Assembly: GCF_900601905.1 (NCBI RefSeq) | Contig: NZ_UWFA01000305.1 | Coordinates: forward strand, 1-64,000 | Direction: 5' to 3' | From: Pseudomonas viridiflava | Lineage (GTDB): Bacteria; Pseudomonadota; Gammaproteobacteria; Pseudomonadales; Pseudomonadaceae | Length of the DNA stretch: 64,000 nt | Shown: piece by piece, positions 8,553 through 19,499 of the stretch | Position numbering within the stretch: position 1 is the stretch's first letter | How the letters are laid out: each line of letters begins with the position of its first letter | Notes under the pieces: model-generated | What the model saw: the letters and a program-made list of their open reading frames with translations, nothing else | Database searches by the model: none | Told to the model about the DNA's origin: nothing | Program-made: the position numbers and the translations under genes

Positions 8553-9500
8553 TTATCGGGTCGACGCGAGCCTTATCTTCTGTTCAACAAACGCCAGATA
8601 CCGCGCCCGAAACTCCGGCAGCTCGTTAGCCAGATGGTGCCGGGCTTGCTTGAGCATCAAGATCTGCGGCTGGCTGAATTTCTCGTTGAGCACCGCAAGG
8701 TTATGACCCCAGTCAACCGTCATGTCGGCATCGCCCTGGATAATGATCGGGCTGCGCAGGCTGGCGGGGGCTGATTCCACTCGCTGAATCCAGCGCGCCA
8801 GCGCACCTACCCAGGCGGTCGGCAAGCGATTGGGTTGCAGCGGGTCGGCCAGCAGAAAGGGCAGAAAGGCGGGCGCGTTGGAATTCTCGCTGAAGCGCCG
8901 GGCAATGCCTTTGACGAAGGGTTTGAGCAGGTAATAACTGAACTTCGACCAACCCCAGGCGCGGGGCCTTACCAGCGGCGCCAGCAGGATAACCTGACCC
9001 TGAGCGGGGCTGTGCTCACCTCGATTGAGCAGATGATCGATAAGGATCGCCCCACCCGTGCTTTGTCCGCAGAGGTGCCAGGGCTGGGGCAATTTCAGGG
9101 TCGAGGCTTGCTCGAACAGGTGCGTCAACACCACCTGGTATTCGGCGAAGTCATCAATGCTGGCCCGCGAGCCACTGGACAGGCCATGCCCCGGCAGGTC
9201 GCAGGCAATCACCGCGAAGCCCATCTTCATGGCCCAGTCGATCAAATGCCGGAACAAGCCCATGTGGTCATAAAAACCATGGATCAGAAACAACGTAGCC
9301 ACCGGCTGCTCGGGCAGCCATACTTGGCCCACCACTTCGTAGCCGCCCACATCCATCCTGCCCAGCCAGCTGCGCACCGCCCCGGCACCCGCAACACTGT
9401 AGAAACGCTGATAAGCGCGCCCGCTCTCGCTCAGCGGCTGGCCAGCGCCAAGCGGTTGCAGGCTGGCACGCAGCACATCAGGATCAAAGGTGGCAGCCAT
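8553..9500 (-). CDS. Alpha/beta hydrolase (lysophospholipase-like)
   Basis: 315-aa serine hydrolase of the Hydrolase_4 / monoacylglycerol-lipase type. It has the oxyanion region LFLIHGFYDHMGLFRHLI, the nucleophile elbow GQSTGG, the acid in GDADMTVDWGH and the catalytic His in KQARHHLANE. There is no signal peptide or membrane segment, so it is probably cytoplasmic or peripheral. The frame is open to an ATG at 9557, which would add 19 residues; neither start has a good ribosome site, so the start is uncertain. The substrate is not predictable beyond an acyl ester. Confidence 0.8.
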   Translation of the reverse strand: MAATFDPDVLRASLQPLGAGQPLSESGRAYQRFYSVAGAGAVRSWLGRMDVGGYEVVGQVWLPEQPVATLFLIHGFYDHMGLFRHLIDWAMKMGFAVIACDLPGHGLSSGSRASIDDFAEYQVVLTHLFEQASTLKLPQPWHLCGQSTGGAILIDHLLNRGEHSPAQGQVILLAPLVRPRAWGWSKFSYYLLKPFVKGIARRFSENSNAPAFLPFLLADPLQPNRLPTAWVGALARWIQRVESAPASLRSPIIIQGDADMTVDWGHNLAVLNEKFSQPQILMLKQARHHLANELPEFRARYLAFVEQKIRLASTR

Positions 9501-9646
9501 GGAAACACCGGGGAGACGATAGACAGTGGCTCGATCTTCATCTGTATTACAAAGCATGGCAAGTCAGACGCAACGGGGCGGACGCGTTGAACCCGACATT
9601 CACCAGACGCGACACCCATCACGCCTGGCCAGTGGACGATTCCCAT

Positions 9647-9733
9647 GTTGGAGCGAGGCTTGCCCGCGAATCAGACAACGCGGTTAATCAGGCATACCGC
9701 GTTATCTTCTTCGCGGGCAAGCCTCGCTCCAAC
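9647..9733. repeat. REPIN, type A
   Basis: Inverted REP arms of type A in the 309-base divergent gap between the alpha/beta hydrolase and acylase genes. Nothing else recognisable is seen in that gap. Confidence 0.85.
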
Positions 9734-9809
9734 AGGAGCAAGCCAAGCCTACTCAACCCCCCCGCAAATCTGTAGCCTTCTCCTCTCGCCCAGCCCCCCG
9801 AGCCACCCA

Positions 9810-12197
9810 ATGAAACGCAGTCTGTCTATCCTCGTGTTCATCATCGCCATCCTTATCGGCGGCGGTGTCTGGTATGTGCACAGTAAACAGCCGCAGCGTG
9901 ATGGCGAGCTGAGCGTTGCCGGGCTGCAAGCCCCCGTGACGGTGCGCTACGACGAGCGCGGTGTGCCACATATTCGCGGCGAAAACGAGGCGGACCTGTA
10001 TCGGGCCCTGGGTTATGTTCAGGCTCAGGACCGACTGTTCCAGATGGAAATGATGCGCCGCCTGGCGCGTGGTGAGCTGGCTGAAGTGCTGGGGCCGAAA
10101 CTCGTCGCTACCGACAGACTGTTTCGCAGCCTGCGGATTCGTGAACACGCTGACGCCTATGTGGCACGCCAGGATAAAAACACGCTGGCCTGGAAAGCAC
10201 TGCAAGCCTATCTGGATGGCATCAATCAATTTCAGGCCACCCATCCCAAGCCGCTGGAGTTCGACGTATTGGGCATCCCCAGACGGCCCTTCACTGCGCA
10301 AGATACCTTGAGCGTCGGCGGTTACATGGCCTATAGCTTCGCGGCGGCGTTTCGTACCGAGCCGCTGCTGACCTATGTGCGTGATGAACTGGGGCCGCAG
10401 TACCTGAAAGTCTTCGATCTGGACTGGCAGCCCCAGGGAGTTCTGAATCAGGCGCCCAACCTTTCGGCCAATGACTGGAAGAGCCTCGACCAGCTGGCTT
10501 TCCTGAGCCATCAGGCGCTGGAGCAGGCTGGCTTGCCGCAATTTGAAGGCAGCAACGCATGGGCGGTTTCCGGCAGCCGGACCCAAAGCGGCAAGCCGCT
10601 GCTGGCGGGTGATCCACACATTCGCTTCTCGGTCCCTGCCATCTGGTACGAAGCCCATCTGTCCGCGCCGGGTTTTGAGCTGTACGGTCATCATCAGCCC
10701 CTGAACCCGTTCGCGTCGCTGGGCAACAACATGGATTTCGGCTGGAGCCTGACCATGTTCCAGAACGACGATCTGGACCTGATCGCCGAGAAGACCAACC
10801 CCGAAAACCCCAACCAGATCTGGTATCACGGGCAGTGGGTCGACATGACCATCAGCCAGCAGCAGATCGCAGTCAAAGGCCAGTCACCGGAGCCGCTGAC
10901 CCTGCGCAGCTCGCCCCACGGGCCGATTGTGAATGACGTTATCGGCGTCACAGCCGGCACCACCCCTGTCGCCATGTGGTGGTCATTTCTTGAATCCGAG
11001 AACCCGATTCTGGAAGGTTTCTACGAGGCCAACCGCGCCGACACACTGGCCAAAATGCGCAGCGCCGCGCAAAAGATCCAGTCGCCGGGCCTGAATATCG
11101 TCTGGGCCAATGCCAAGGGCGATATCGGCTGGTGGGCCGCCGCGCAGTTGCCGATTCGCCCGGAAGGCGTCAATCCGGGCTACATCCTGGATGGCAGCAC
11201 GGGTCAGGCGGACAAGCTGGGCTTTTACCCATTCAGCGCCAACCCGCAGGAAGAGAACCCGGCGCGCGGCTATATCGTCTCCGCCAATACTCAGCCGGTT
11301 TCGCCCGCGGGCATGCAGATCCCTGGCTATTACAACCTGGCGGATCGCGGCCAGCAGTTGAACCGGCAGTTGAGTGATGAGCGTGTGAAGTGGAACCTGG
11401 ATAACAGCAAGGCGCTGCAACTGGGCACCGAGACCGACTACGCTGCCCGGATGTTGAAGCCGTTGATTCCGGTGCTGCGCGAGGTCATCACCGATCCGGA
11501 GGAAAAAGCCCTGGTCGAAACACTGGCCAGCTGGAAAGGCGACTATGCCGTGAATTCCGTGGGCGCGACCCTGTTCAATCAGTTCCTTTCGGACCTCACC
11601 GAAGAAACCTTCCACGATGAATTGGGCGACGGTCTTTTCGAGACGTTGCTGTCGACCCGGGTGATCGATGCAGCGCTGCCACGTCTGGCCGCCGATGCCG
11701 GCTCGCCGTGGTGGAACAATCGCAACTCACCGTTTGAAGAGAGCCGCGCCGAGACTGTCAAAGTCGCCTGGCATGCCACGGTGTCGCATCTGAAGTCCAC
11801 GTATGGGCTCAATGCGGATGAATGGCTCTGGGGCATGGCCCATACCGTAACGCATGCCCATCCGCTGGGCACGCAAAAGCCGCTGGATCAGTTGTTCAAT
11901 GTCGGCCCGTTTGCGGCGCCGGGAACCCATGAAGTGCCGAACAACCTCTCGGCGCGCATCGGTCCCGCGCCGTGGCCGGTGACCTACGGCCCGTCCACCC
12001 GCCGCCTGATCGACTTCGCCGACCCGGCCCACGCACTGGGCATCAACCCGGTCGGGCAGAGTGGCGTGTTGTTCGATGAGCATTATTCGGATCTGGCACA
12101 GACCTACATCAGCGGCGGCTACGTGCCACAGCATCTGAGCGAAGAGGATGTGGCGAAGCATGCCAAAGGCACCTTGAGGCTGGTGCCGGGAAGCTGA
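9810..12197 (+). CDS. hacB: Penicillin acylase family protein, acyl-homoserine-lactone acylase HacB-like
   Basis: 795-aa Ntn-hydrolase precursor. Residues 5-23 form a signal/anchor segment. The alpha chain carries YDERGVPHIRGENEADLYRALGYVQAQDRLFQM. The autocatalytic cleavage site is at GSNAWAV, making Ser248 the N-terminal nucleophile of the beta chain; downstream GNNMDFGWSLT and an Asn near the centre are also family features. It lies beside the spu cluster exactly as HacB (PA0305) does in P. aeruginosa, so orthology is likely. HacB acts on long-chain acyl-homoserine lactones; here the substrate is inferred from synteny. An open frame extends upstream to 9645 through the REPIN and is not used. 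Confidence 0.85.
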   Translation: MKRSLSILVFIIAILIGGGVWYVHSKQPQRDGELSVAGLQAPVTVRYDERGVPHIRGENEADLYRALGYVQAQDRLFQMEMMRRLARGELAEVLGPKLVATDRLFRSLRIREHADAYVARQDKNTLAWKALQAYLDGINQFQATHPKPLEFDVLGIPRRPFTAQDTLSVGGYMAYSFAAAFRTEPLLTYVRDELGPQYLKVFDLDWQPQGVLNQAPNLSANDWKSLDQLAFLSHQALEQAGLPQFEGSNAWAVSGSRTQSGKPLLAGDPHIRFSVPAIWYEAHLSAPGFELYGHHQPLNPFASLGNNMDFGWSLTMFQNDDLDLIAEKTNPENPNQIWYHGQWVDMTISQQQIAVKGQSPEPLTLRSSPHGPIVNDVIGVTAGTTPVAMWWSFLESENPILEGFYEANRADTLAKMRSAAQKIQSPGLNIVWANAKGDIGWWAAAQLPIRPEGVNPGYILDGSTGQADKLGFYPFSANPQEENPARGYIVSANTQPVSPAGMQIPGYYNLADRGQQLNRQLSDERVKWNLDNSKALQLGTETDYAARMLKPLIPVLREVITDPEEKALVETLASWKGDYAVNSVGATLFNQFLSDLTEETFHDELGDGLFETLLSTRVIDAALPRLAADAGSPWWNNRNSPFEESRAETVKVAWHATVSHLKSTYGLNADEWLWGMAHTVTHAHPLGTQKPLDQLFNVGPFAAPGTHEVPNNLSARIGPAPWPVTYGPSTRRLIDFADPAHALGINPVGQSGVLFDEHYSDLAQTYISGGYVPQHLSEEDVAKHAKGTLRLVPGS

Positions 12198-12201
12198 TCT
12201 C

Positions 12202-12288
12202 GTTGGAGCGAGGCTTGCCCGCGAAGCAGGCGCCCCGATGTATCTGATACACCGCAGTGCCTGCTTCGCGGGCAAGCCTCGCTCCAAC
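12202..12288. repeat. REPIN, type A
   Basis: Inverted type A REP arms between the convergent ends of the acylase gene and spuH; the only terminator-like structure there. Confidence 0.85.
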
Positions 12289-12305
12289 AGGTTTTGCTCA
12301 ACCCA

Positions 12306-13190
12306 TCAAACCGGCGCGGGCGCGCGGCGGGGATCGGGTTGTTTGTAGGTGTCGGCAGCGCTTTCTTCGATGGCTTGCTGAATGGCTTTCCTGCGCTGCT
12401 GTTCGGCGCGGCGGGTGAAGAACCAGACCAGAAAGGTCGCACACGAAACCGCCAGCAGAATCAGGCTCGCCACGGCATTGATCTCAGGCTTCACGCCCAG
12501 GCGCACTGCGGAAAACACTTCCATTGGCAAGGTCGTCGAGCCAGGGCCGGAGACGAAGCTGGCGAGCACCAGATCATCCAGCGACAGCGCGAACGACATC
12601 ATCGCCCCCGCCGCCAATGATGGCGCGATCATCGGGATGGTGATCAGGAAGAACACCTTCCACGGCCGTGCGCCCAGGTCCATGGCGGCTTCTTCAATCG
12701 ACAGGTCCAGCTCACGCAAGCGCGCCGACACCACCACTGCCACATAAGCGGCGCAGAACGTGGTGTGGGCGATCCAGATGGTGACAATCCCGCGCTCCTG
12801 CGGCCAGCCGATCAATTGCGCCATGGCCACGAACAGCAGCAACAGCGACAGCCCCGTGATCACTTCCGGCATTACCAGCGGCGCCGTCACCAGCCCGCCG
12901 AAAAAAGTGCGGCCCTTGAAACGCGTGATGCGCGTCAGCACGAACGCCGCCATGGTGCCCAGCGCCACTGCCGCAATTGCCGTGTAAGTGGCGATTTCCA
13001 GCGAGCGCATCACCGAGCCCATCAGCTGCGAATTGTCCAGCAGGCCTACATACCAGTGCACCGACCAGCCGCCCCAGACCGTCACCAGCTTGGAGGCGTT
13101 GAACGAATAGATGACCAGAATCACCATCGGCGCATAGATAAAAATCAGGCCCAGGACCAGCATCATGTTCGAGAATCGAAAGCCTCTCAT
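12306..13190 (-). CDS. spuH: Polyamine ABC transporter permease SpuH (PotC-type)
   Basis: 294-aa inner-membrane permease of the spermidine/putrescine importer, with six predicted membrane segments. The EAA loop that contacts the ATPase is seen as EEAAMDLGARPWKVFFLITIP (about residues 165-185). It has a polar C-terminal tail. Its ATG overlaps the spuG stop by four bases (ATGA), so the two subunits are translationally coupled. It is the last gene of the spuDEFGH transport unit. Confidence 0.93.
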   Translation of the reverse strand: MRGFRFSNMMLVLGLIFIYAPMVILVIYSFNASKLVTVWGGWSVHWYVGLLDNSQLMGSVMRSLEIATYTAIAAVALGTMAAFVLTRITRFKGRTFFGGLVTAPLVMPEVITGLSLLLLFVAMAQLIGWPQERGIVTIWIAHTTFCAAYVAVVVSARLRELDLSIEEAAMDLGARPWKVFFLITIPMIAPSLAAGAMMSFALSLDDLVLASFVSGPGSTTLPMEVFSAVRLGVKPEINAVASLILLAVSCATFLVWFFTRRAEQQRRKAIQQAIEESAADTYKQPDPRRAPAPV

Positions 13191-14107
13191 GCCCTGCCCT
13201 CCAGCTCTTTGGCCTGACTGCGGTTAAACAGGATGATCGGGACGATCAGGATCAACAGCATGATCACCGCCAGCGCCGAAGCCACCGGCCAGTCGCGGTT
13301 GTTGAAGAATTCCTGCCACAGCACGCGGCCGATCATCAGGGTTTCCGGGCCACCCAGCAGCTCGGGGATGACGAACTCGCCCACCACGGGAATGAACACC
13401 AGCATGCAGCCGGCAATTACGCCGTTTTTGGACAGCGGCACAGTGATTTTCCAGAAGCTGTTGAAGGTGCTGGAGCCCAGGTCGGACGCGGCTTCCAGCA
13501 GGCTGGTGTCGTGTTTGACGAGGTTGGCGTACAGCGGCAGGATCATGAACGGCAGGTATGAATAGACCACGCCGATATAGACCGCCAGGTTGGTATTGAG
13601 TATCTGCAGCGGCTCGTCGATCAAGCCGAGCCACATCAGAAAGGCGTTGAGCAGCCCGTTATTGCTGAGGATGCCCATCCAGGCGTAAACCCGGATCAAG
13701 ATCGCGGTCCAGGTCGGCATCATGATCAGCAGCAACAGAACGGTTTGCAGCTCCTTGCGCGCAGTGGCGATGCCGTACGCCATGGGGAAGCCGATCAACA
13801 GGCACAACAAGGTGCTGAAGAAAGCCATTTTCAGCGAGCCCAGGTACGCCGAAATGTACAGGTCATCGCCGGTCAGCAGCGCGTAGTTGGCGAAGTTGAG
13901 GATCACTTCGAACTTCTGCTCGGCGTAGCTGAAAATTTCCGTGTACGGCGGGATTGCCACATCGGCTTCGGCGAAGCTGATCTTGATGACGATCAGGAAC
14001 GGCAAGGCAAAGAACAGGAACAGCCAGAGAAACGGCGCGCCGATGACCAGTTGCCTGCCATTGGGGATGATGCGGTTCAGGTTCCGTTTGATCTTGCGTA
14101 GTTTCAT
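13187..14107 (-). CDS. spuG: Polyamine ABC transporter permease SpuG (PotB-type)
   Basis: 306-aa permease partner of SpuH. After a basic cytoplasmic start (MKLRKIKRNLNRIIPNGR) there are six membrane segments; the EAA loop appears as LEAASDLGSSTFNSFWKITVP. The start was placed at 14107, whose ATG overlaps the spuF stop (ATGA), rather than at the longer open frame to 14140. Four-base overlaps on both sides mark a tightly coupled spuF-spuG-spuH unit. Confidence 0.93.
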   Translation of the reverse strand: MKLRKIKRNLNRIIPNGRQLVIGAPFLWLFLFFALPFLIVIKISFAEADVAIPPYTEIFSYAEQKFEVILNFANYALLTGDDLYISAYLGSLKMAFFSTLLCLLIGFPMAYGIATARKELQTVLLLLIMMPTWTAILIRVYAWMGILSNNGLLNAFLMWLGLIDEPLQILNTNLAVYIGVVYSYLPFMILPLYANLVKHDTSLLEAASDLGSSTFNSFWKITVPLSKNGVIAGCMLVFIPVVGEFVIPELLGGPETLMIGRVLWQEFFNNRDWPVASALAVIMLLILIVPIILFNRSQAKELEGRA

Positions 14108-15246
14108 GAGCGCAGTACCACGCCGCTGTCGTCTTCCCACCAGACAAACACTTCATCGCCCCAGGTTGGCCGCGTGCCCTGGCGTTCGGCGTTGGCCACG
14201 AAAGACTGCACCAGCTTGCCGCACGGCAACTCGACGTAGAACACCGAGTGGCCGCCCAGATACGCGATGTCGTGGACCTTGCCGCGGGACCAGTTGTACT
14301 CGAACGTCGGTTGCTCAGTGGTGACCAGCAGTTTTTCCGGGCGCAAGGCGTAGGTGATGTGTTTGTCCTCCACCGAGGTGGTCACGCCGTGGCCGACATA
14401 GATATTGCGCTCCAGCTCAGGGCTGCGGATCAGGGCATGGCCTTCCATGTCTTCGATCACTTCGCCTTCGAACAGGTTGACGTTACCGATGAATTCGCAG
14501 ACCAGGCGACTGGTCGGGGTTTCGTAGATGTCGATGGGGCTGCCGATCTGGGCGATCCAGCCCAGGTGCATGATGGCGATACGCTCGGCCATGGTCATGG
14601 CCTCTTCCTGGTCGTGGGTCACCATCACACAGGTCACGCCAACCCGCTCGATGATTTCCACCAACTCCAGCTGCATCTGCGAACGCAGCTTTTTATCCAG
14701 CGCGCCCATCGGTTCATCGAGCAACAGCAGCTTGGGCTTTTTCGCCAGGGAACGCGCCAGCGCCACCCGCTGCCGCTGGCCGCCCGACAGTTGATGCGGT
14801 TTGCGGCGAGCGTATTGGGTCATCTGCACCAGTTTGAGCATTTCCTCGACGCGGGCCTTGATCTCCGCCTTGGGCAGCTTGTCCTGCTGCAGACCGAACG
14901 CGATGTTCTGCTCCACGCTCATGTGCGGGAACAGCGCATAGGACTGGAACATCATGTTGATCGGGCGCTCATACGGCGGCATGTCGGTGATGTCGACGCC
15001 ATCCAGGTAGATGCGGCCTTCGGTGGGCCGTTCGAAACCGGCCAGCATGCGCAACAGCGTGGATTTGCCCGAGCCGGAACCGCCCAGCAAGGCGAAGATT
15101 TCGCCCTTGTTGATTTGCAGGGACACGTCGTCCACGGCAATCGTCTCGTCGAATTTCTTCGTGACCCGATCGATCTTGACCAGCACCTGCTTGGGTTGCT
15201 GACCGCCTTCGAGTGATTTCTTGTAGGCGCCGGAGGCAACTGCCAT
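14104..15246 (-). CDS. spuF: Polyamine ABC transporter ATP-binding protein SpuF (PotA-type)
   Basis: 380-aa ATPase energising polyamine import. Walker A GGSGSGKST (about residue 55), signature LSGGQRQRVALA, Walker B LLLLDEPMGALD and the switch His in VTHDQEEA are all present, followed by a C-terminal TOBE regulatory domain. The ATG at 15246 (MAVASGAYKK) has a GGGAG ribosome site; a TTG five codons earlier is in frame but less likely. It overlaps spuG by four bases. Confidence 0.95.
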   Translation of the reverse strand: MAVASGAYKKSLEGGQQPKQVLVKIDRVTKKFDETIAVDDVSLQINKGEIFALLGGSGSGKSTLLRMLAGFERPTEGRIYLDGVDITDMPPYERPINMMFQSYALFPHMSVEQNIAFGLQQDKLPKAEIKARVEEMLKLVQMTQYARRKPHQLSGGQRQRVALARSLAKKPKLLLLDEPMGALDKKLRSQMQLELVEIIERVGVTCVMVTHDQEEAMTMAERIAIMHLGWIAQIGSPIDIYETPTSRLVCEFIGNVNLFEGEVIEDMEGHALIRSPELERNIYVGHGVTTSVEDKHITYALRPEKLLVTTEQPTFEYNWSRGKVHDIAYLGGHSVFYVELPCGKLVQSFVANAERQGTRPTWGDEVFVWWEDDSGVVLRS

Positions 15247-15301
15247 GGGTGGAACTCCCAACTGGTTTGCAGCCCGGCCAGTGCGGCCGGGCGCTGGATT
15301 T

Positions 15302-16459
<1,158 letters not shown>

Positions 16460-16533
16460 TTACCGTTGTTGACCGCGTATCGCAAAAAAACTTTATGTGA
16501 CAACGGGTTGGGTGGGCCAGCGGACCCGGATCG

Positions 16534-16623
16534 GTGGGAGCGAATTCATTCGCGAAGGCGGCATTCCAGGCGAAACAGATGCGTTGGATGTACCGGCCCT
16601 TTCGCGAATGAATTCGCTCCCAC
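16534..16623. repeat. REPIN, type D
   Basis: Inverted arms GGAGCGAATTCATTCGCGAA and complement between spuD and spuE, inside the transport operon. It is the only copy of this arm variant in the window. Confidence 0.85.
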
Positions 16624-16652
16624 AGGTTTAGCGCCAAGCACTCAACCTGGGC

Positions 16653-17750
16653 TTATTTACCCGACTTAATCTTGGTCCAGCTGCGCGTCATGATGCGCTG
16701 TGTCGCGGCTGGCAGATCAGCAATGGCGTAGAGCTTGGACAGCACATCAGCTGGCGGGTAAACGCCCGGGTCGCTGGTGATGTCTTTGTTGACCAGCGGC
16801 GTCGAGGCGGAGTTGCCGTTCGGGAAATGCACCTCGTTGGTGATTTCGGCCATGATTTCCGGCTTCATCAGGAAGTCCATGAACTTGTAGGCGCCGTCGA
16901 CGTTTTCCGCGTCTTTGGGGATGGCGACCATGTCGTAGAAGCTGCCTGCACCTTCTTTGGGAATGTTGTAGCTGACCTTGACCTTGCCACCCGCTTCTTC
17001 AGCGCGGGATTTGGCCTGGTAGATGTCACCTGAATAACCCACGGCAACGCAGATGTTGCCGTTGGCCAGGTCAGAGATGTACTTGGACGAGTGGAAGTAG
17101 CCAATCGATGGGCGAATCTTCATGAACAGCGCTTCGGCTTCGGCCAGTTGCTTCTTGTCCTGGCTGTCGGTCGGATAGCCCAGGTAATGCAGGGCAATCG
17201 GCAGCATTTCGGTTGGCGAATCGAGGAAGCTGATGCCACAGGATTTCAGCTTGGCCGCGTTCTCCGGCTTGAACAGCAGGTCCCAGGTATTGGTCGGTGC
17301 ATCGGCACCCAGTGCAGCCTTGACCTTGTCCGGGTTGAAGCCGATGCCGATCGAACCCCACATGTACGGGAAGGCGTGCTTGTTGCCCGGATCGCTAACG
17401 GATACCGCCTTGAGCAGGTCGGTGTTCAGGTTTTTGTAGTTAGGCAGCTTGGACTTGTCCAGCTCCTGGTAAACCCCGGCCTTGATCTGCTTGGCGAGGA
17501 AGTTGTTCGACGGCACGACGATGTCGTAACCGGACTTGCCCGCCAGCAGCTTGGCTTCCAGGGTTTCATTGCTGTCGAACACGTCATAGACGACTTTGAT
17601 GCCCGACTCTTTTTCGAATTTGGAGATGGTGTCCGGCGCGATGTAATCGGACCAGTTGTACACGTGCAGCACTTTGTCATCGGCCTGCGCAGCGGCGGCC
17701 ACGACGCCCATCAGGGACAGGGCGAGGAGGGTCTTGCCAAATGTTTTCAT
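16653..17750 (-). CDS. spuD: Polyamine-binding periplasmic protein SpuD (PotF-type)
   Basis: 365-aa substrate-binding protein; signal peptide [18 protein letters not shown] with cleavage before DDK. It carries [39 protein letters not shown] and the pocket blocks [10 protein letters not shown] and [19 protein letters not shown]. SpuD in P. aeruginosa prefers putrescine. It is homologous to SpuE along its whole length, so the pair arose by duplication. It lies upstream of spuE-F-G-H on the same strand. Confidence 0.93.
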   Translation of the reverse strand: MKTFGKTLLALSLMGVVAAAAQADDKVLHVYNWSDYIAPDTISKFEKESGIKVVYDVFDSNETLEAKLLAGKSGYDIVVPSNNFLAKQIKAGVYQELDKSKLPNYKNLNTDLLKAVSVSDPGNKHAFPYMWGSIGIGFNPDKVKAALGADAPTNTWDLLFKPENAAKLKSCGISFLDSPTEMLPIALHYLGYPTDSQDKKQLAEAEALFMKIRPSIGYFHSSKYISDLANGNICVAVGYSGDIYQAKSRAEEAGGKVKVSYNIPKEGAGSFYDMVAIPKDAENVDGAYKFMDFLMKPEIMAEITNEVHFPNGNSASTPLVNKDITSDPGVYPPADVLSKLYAIADLPAATQRIMTRSWTKIKSGK

Positions 17751-17832
17751 GTGTACAACTCCAGTGTTATTAGGTGGCGGCTTCTAGCCATTAGTCTGGC
17801 AAGTTCGTGGCGTCGCTTTCAAGAGTATCTTT

Positions 17833-17934
17833 GTTGGAGCGAGGATTGCCCGCGAAGAACGATAACGCATTAATCCTGATGCACCGCGTCGCCTGATTCG
17901 CGGGCAAGTCGGAACGCCGCCCGCTCGCTCCAAC
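17833..17934. repeat. REPIN, type A with extended right arm
   Basis: Left arm is type A. The right arm carries about 15 extra bases between GCAAG and CTCGCTCC, at the same place as the insertion in the REPIN at 23398. It lies between spuC and spuD. Confidence 0.8.
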
Positions 17935-17948
17935 GACTGTATCCAGGT

Positions 17949-19313
17949 CTAGCCCTGCAGCTCGGCCAAGGTCAAATCCAGGCACTTGCGAGCTTTCTCT
18001 ATCAGCTCGTCAATCTCGCCAAAGCTGATCACCAACGGCGGGGCGATGATCATCGTGTCGCCCACTGCCCGCATGATCAGGCCATTTTCGAAGCAGAAGG
18101 TTCGGCAGATCATGCCCGCGCCCTTGCCGGTGTAACGCTCGCGTGTCGACTTGTCCTTGACCAGTTCAATGGCCCCCAACAGGCCAACGCCACGCACCTC
18201 ACCCACCAGCGGATGATCGCTCAGCTCACGCAGACGTTTCTGCAAGTATGGTGCCGTTTTAGCCTTTACGCGCTCCACGATCCGCTCTTCACGCAGGATG
18301 CGAATGTTCTCCAGCGCCACAGCCGCCGCCACCGGATGCCCGGAGTAGGTAAAGCCATGGTTGAAATCGCCACCTTCGTTGAGCACCGCCACCACTTCAT
18401 CGCGAACGATCAGGCCGCCCATCGGGATGTAACCCGAGGTGAGGCCCTTGGCGATGGTCATCATGTCCGGCTTGAGGCCGTAGAAGTCGCTACCAAACCA
18501 CTCACCCGTGCGGCCGAACCCGCAGATCACTTCGTCGGCGACGAACAGGATGTCGTACTTGTCGAGGATCTCTTTGATCTTCGGCCAGTAAGTTTCAGGC
18601 GGCACAATCACACCACCCGCGCCCTGAATCGGCTCGGCAATGAATGCACCAACGTTGTCCACGCCCAGTTCGAGAATCTTCTTCTCCAACTGCTCGGCGG
18701 CCCAGATGCCGAACTCGTCCGGTGTCATGTCGCCGCCTTCGCCAAACCAGTACGGCTGGGGAATGTGCGCGATGCCCGGAATCGGCAGGTCACCCTGCTC
18801 ATGCATATACGTCATGCCACCCAGGCTCGCGCCAGCGACGGTCGAGCCGTGATAGCCGTTGACCCGGCTGATGATGGTTTTCTTGTTCGGCTGGCCTTTG
18901 ATCGCCCAATAATGGCGGACCATGCGCAACATGGTGTCGTTGCCTTCGGAGCCCGAGCCGGTAAAGAACACGTGGTTCATGCCTTCAGGCGCGATGTCGG
19001 AGATGACTTTGGCCAGTTCCAGCACCGGCGGGTGAGCGGTCATGAAAAACAAGTTGTAGTACGGCAACTCGCGCATCTGTCTGGCAGCAGCATCAGCCAG
19101 TTCATCGCGGCCATAACCGATGGCGACACACCACAGGCCTGACATGCCATCCAGAATCTTGTGGCCTTCGCTGTCCCACAGGTACACGCCGCTGGAGCGA
19201 GTGATGATCCGCGGGCAGACTTCCTTCAGTTGTTTGTAGTCGCTAAATGGCGCCAGGTGATGCTCGCTGCTCAGGGCTTGCCATTCGCGAGTCTTGGGGT
19301 TCTTGGAACTCAT
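17949..19313 (-). CDS. spuC: Putrescine-pyruvate aminotransferase SpuC
   Basis: 454-aa class III PLP-dependent transaminase that moves the amino group of putrescine (or another polyamine) to pyruvate in polyamine catabolism. Seen are the substrate-entry FFTGSGSEGNDTMLRMVRHY, the cofactor Asp in LFVADEVICGFGRTGEWFG, and the Schiff-base Lys in MTIAKGLTSGYIPMGG. The ATG at 19313 (MSSKNPKTREW) has a GGAG ribosome site. A longer open frame to 19415 crosses the REPIN and is not credible. Confidence 0.94.
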   Translation of the reverse strand: MSSKNPKTREWQALSSEHHLAPFSDYKQLKEVCPRIITRSSGVYLWDSEGHKILDGMSGLWCVAIGYGRDELADAAARQMRELPYYNLFFMTAHPPVLELAKVISDIAPEGMNHVFFTGSGSEGNDTMLRMVRHYWAIKGQPNKKTIISRVNGYHGSTVAGASLGGMTYMHEQGDLPIPGIAHIPQPYWFGEGGDMTPDEFGIWAAEQLEKKILELGVDNVGAFIAEPIQGAGGVIVPPETYWPKIKEILDKYDILFVADEVICGFGRTGEWFGSDFYGLKPDMMTIAKGLTSGYIPMGGLIVRDEVVAVLNEGGDFNHGFTYSGHPVAAAVALENIRILREERIVERVKAKTAPYLQKRLRELSDHPLVGEVRGVGLLGAIELVKDKSTRERYTGKGAGMICRTFCFENGLIMRAVGDTMIIAPPLVISFGEIDELIEKARKCLDLTLAELQG

Positions 19314-19372
19314 TACACACTCCATATGCTTTGTGGCAGCTGCACCCCACTGGGTTGGAATGCAGGCTGTAT

Positions 19373-19462
19373 GTGGGAGCGAGCTTGCTCGCGAAAAGGC
19401 CGGCACATCCGACATATTTTTTCAGCCAGAAATAATGCCTTCGCGAGCAAGCTCGCTCCCAC
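19373..19462. repeat. REPIN, type B
   Basis: Inverted type B REP arms between spuB and spuC. Confidence 0.85.
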
Positions 19463-19499
19463 AGGTCCAGCGTTCACATCAAATGTTGTGCGCTGTACA

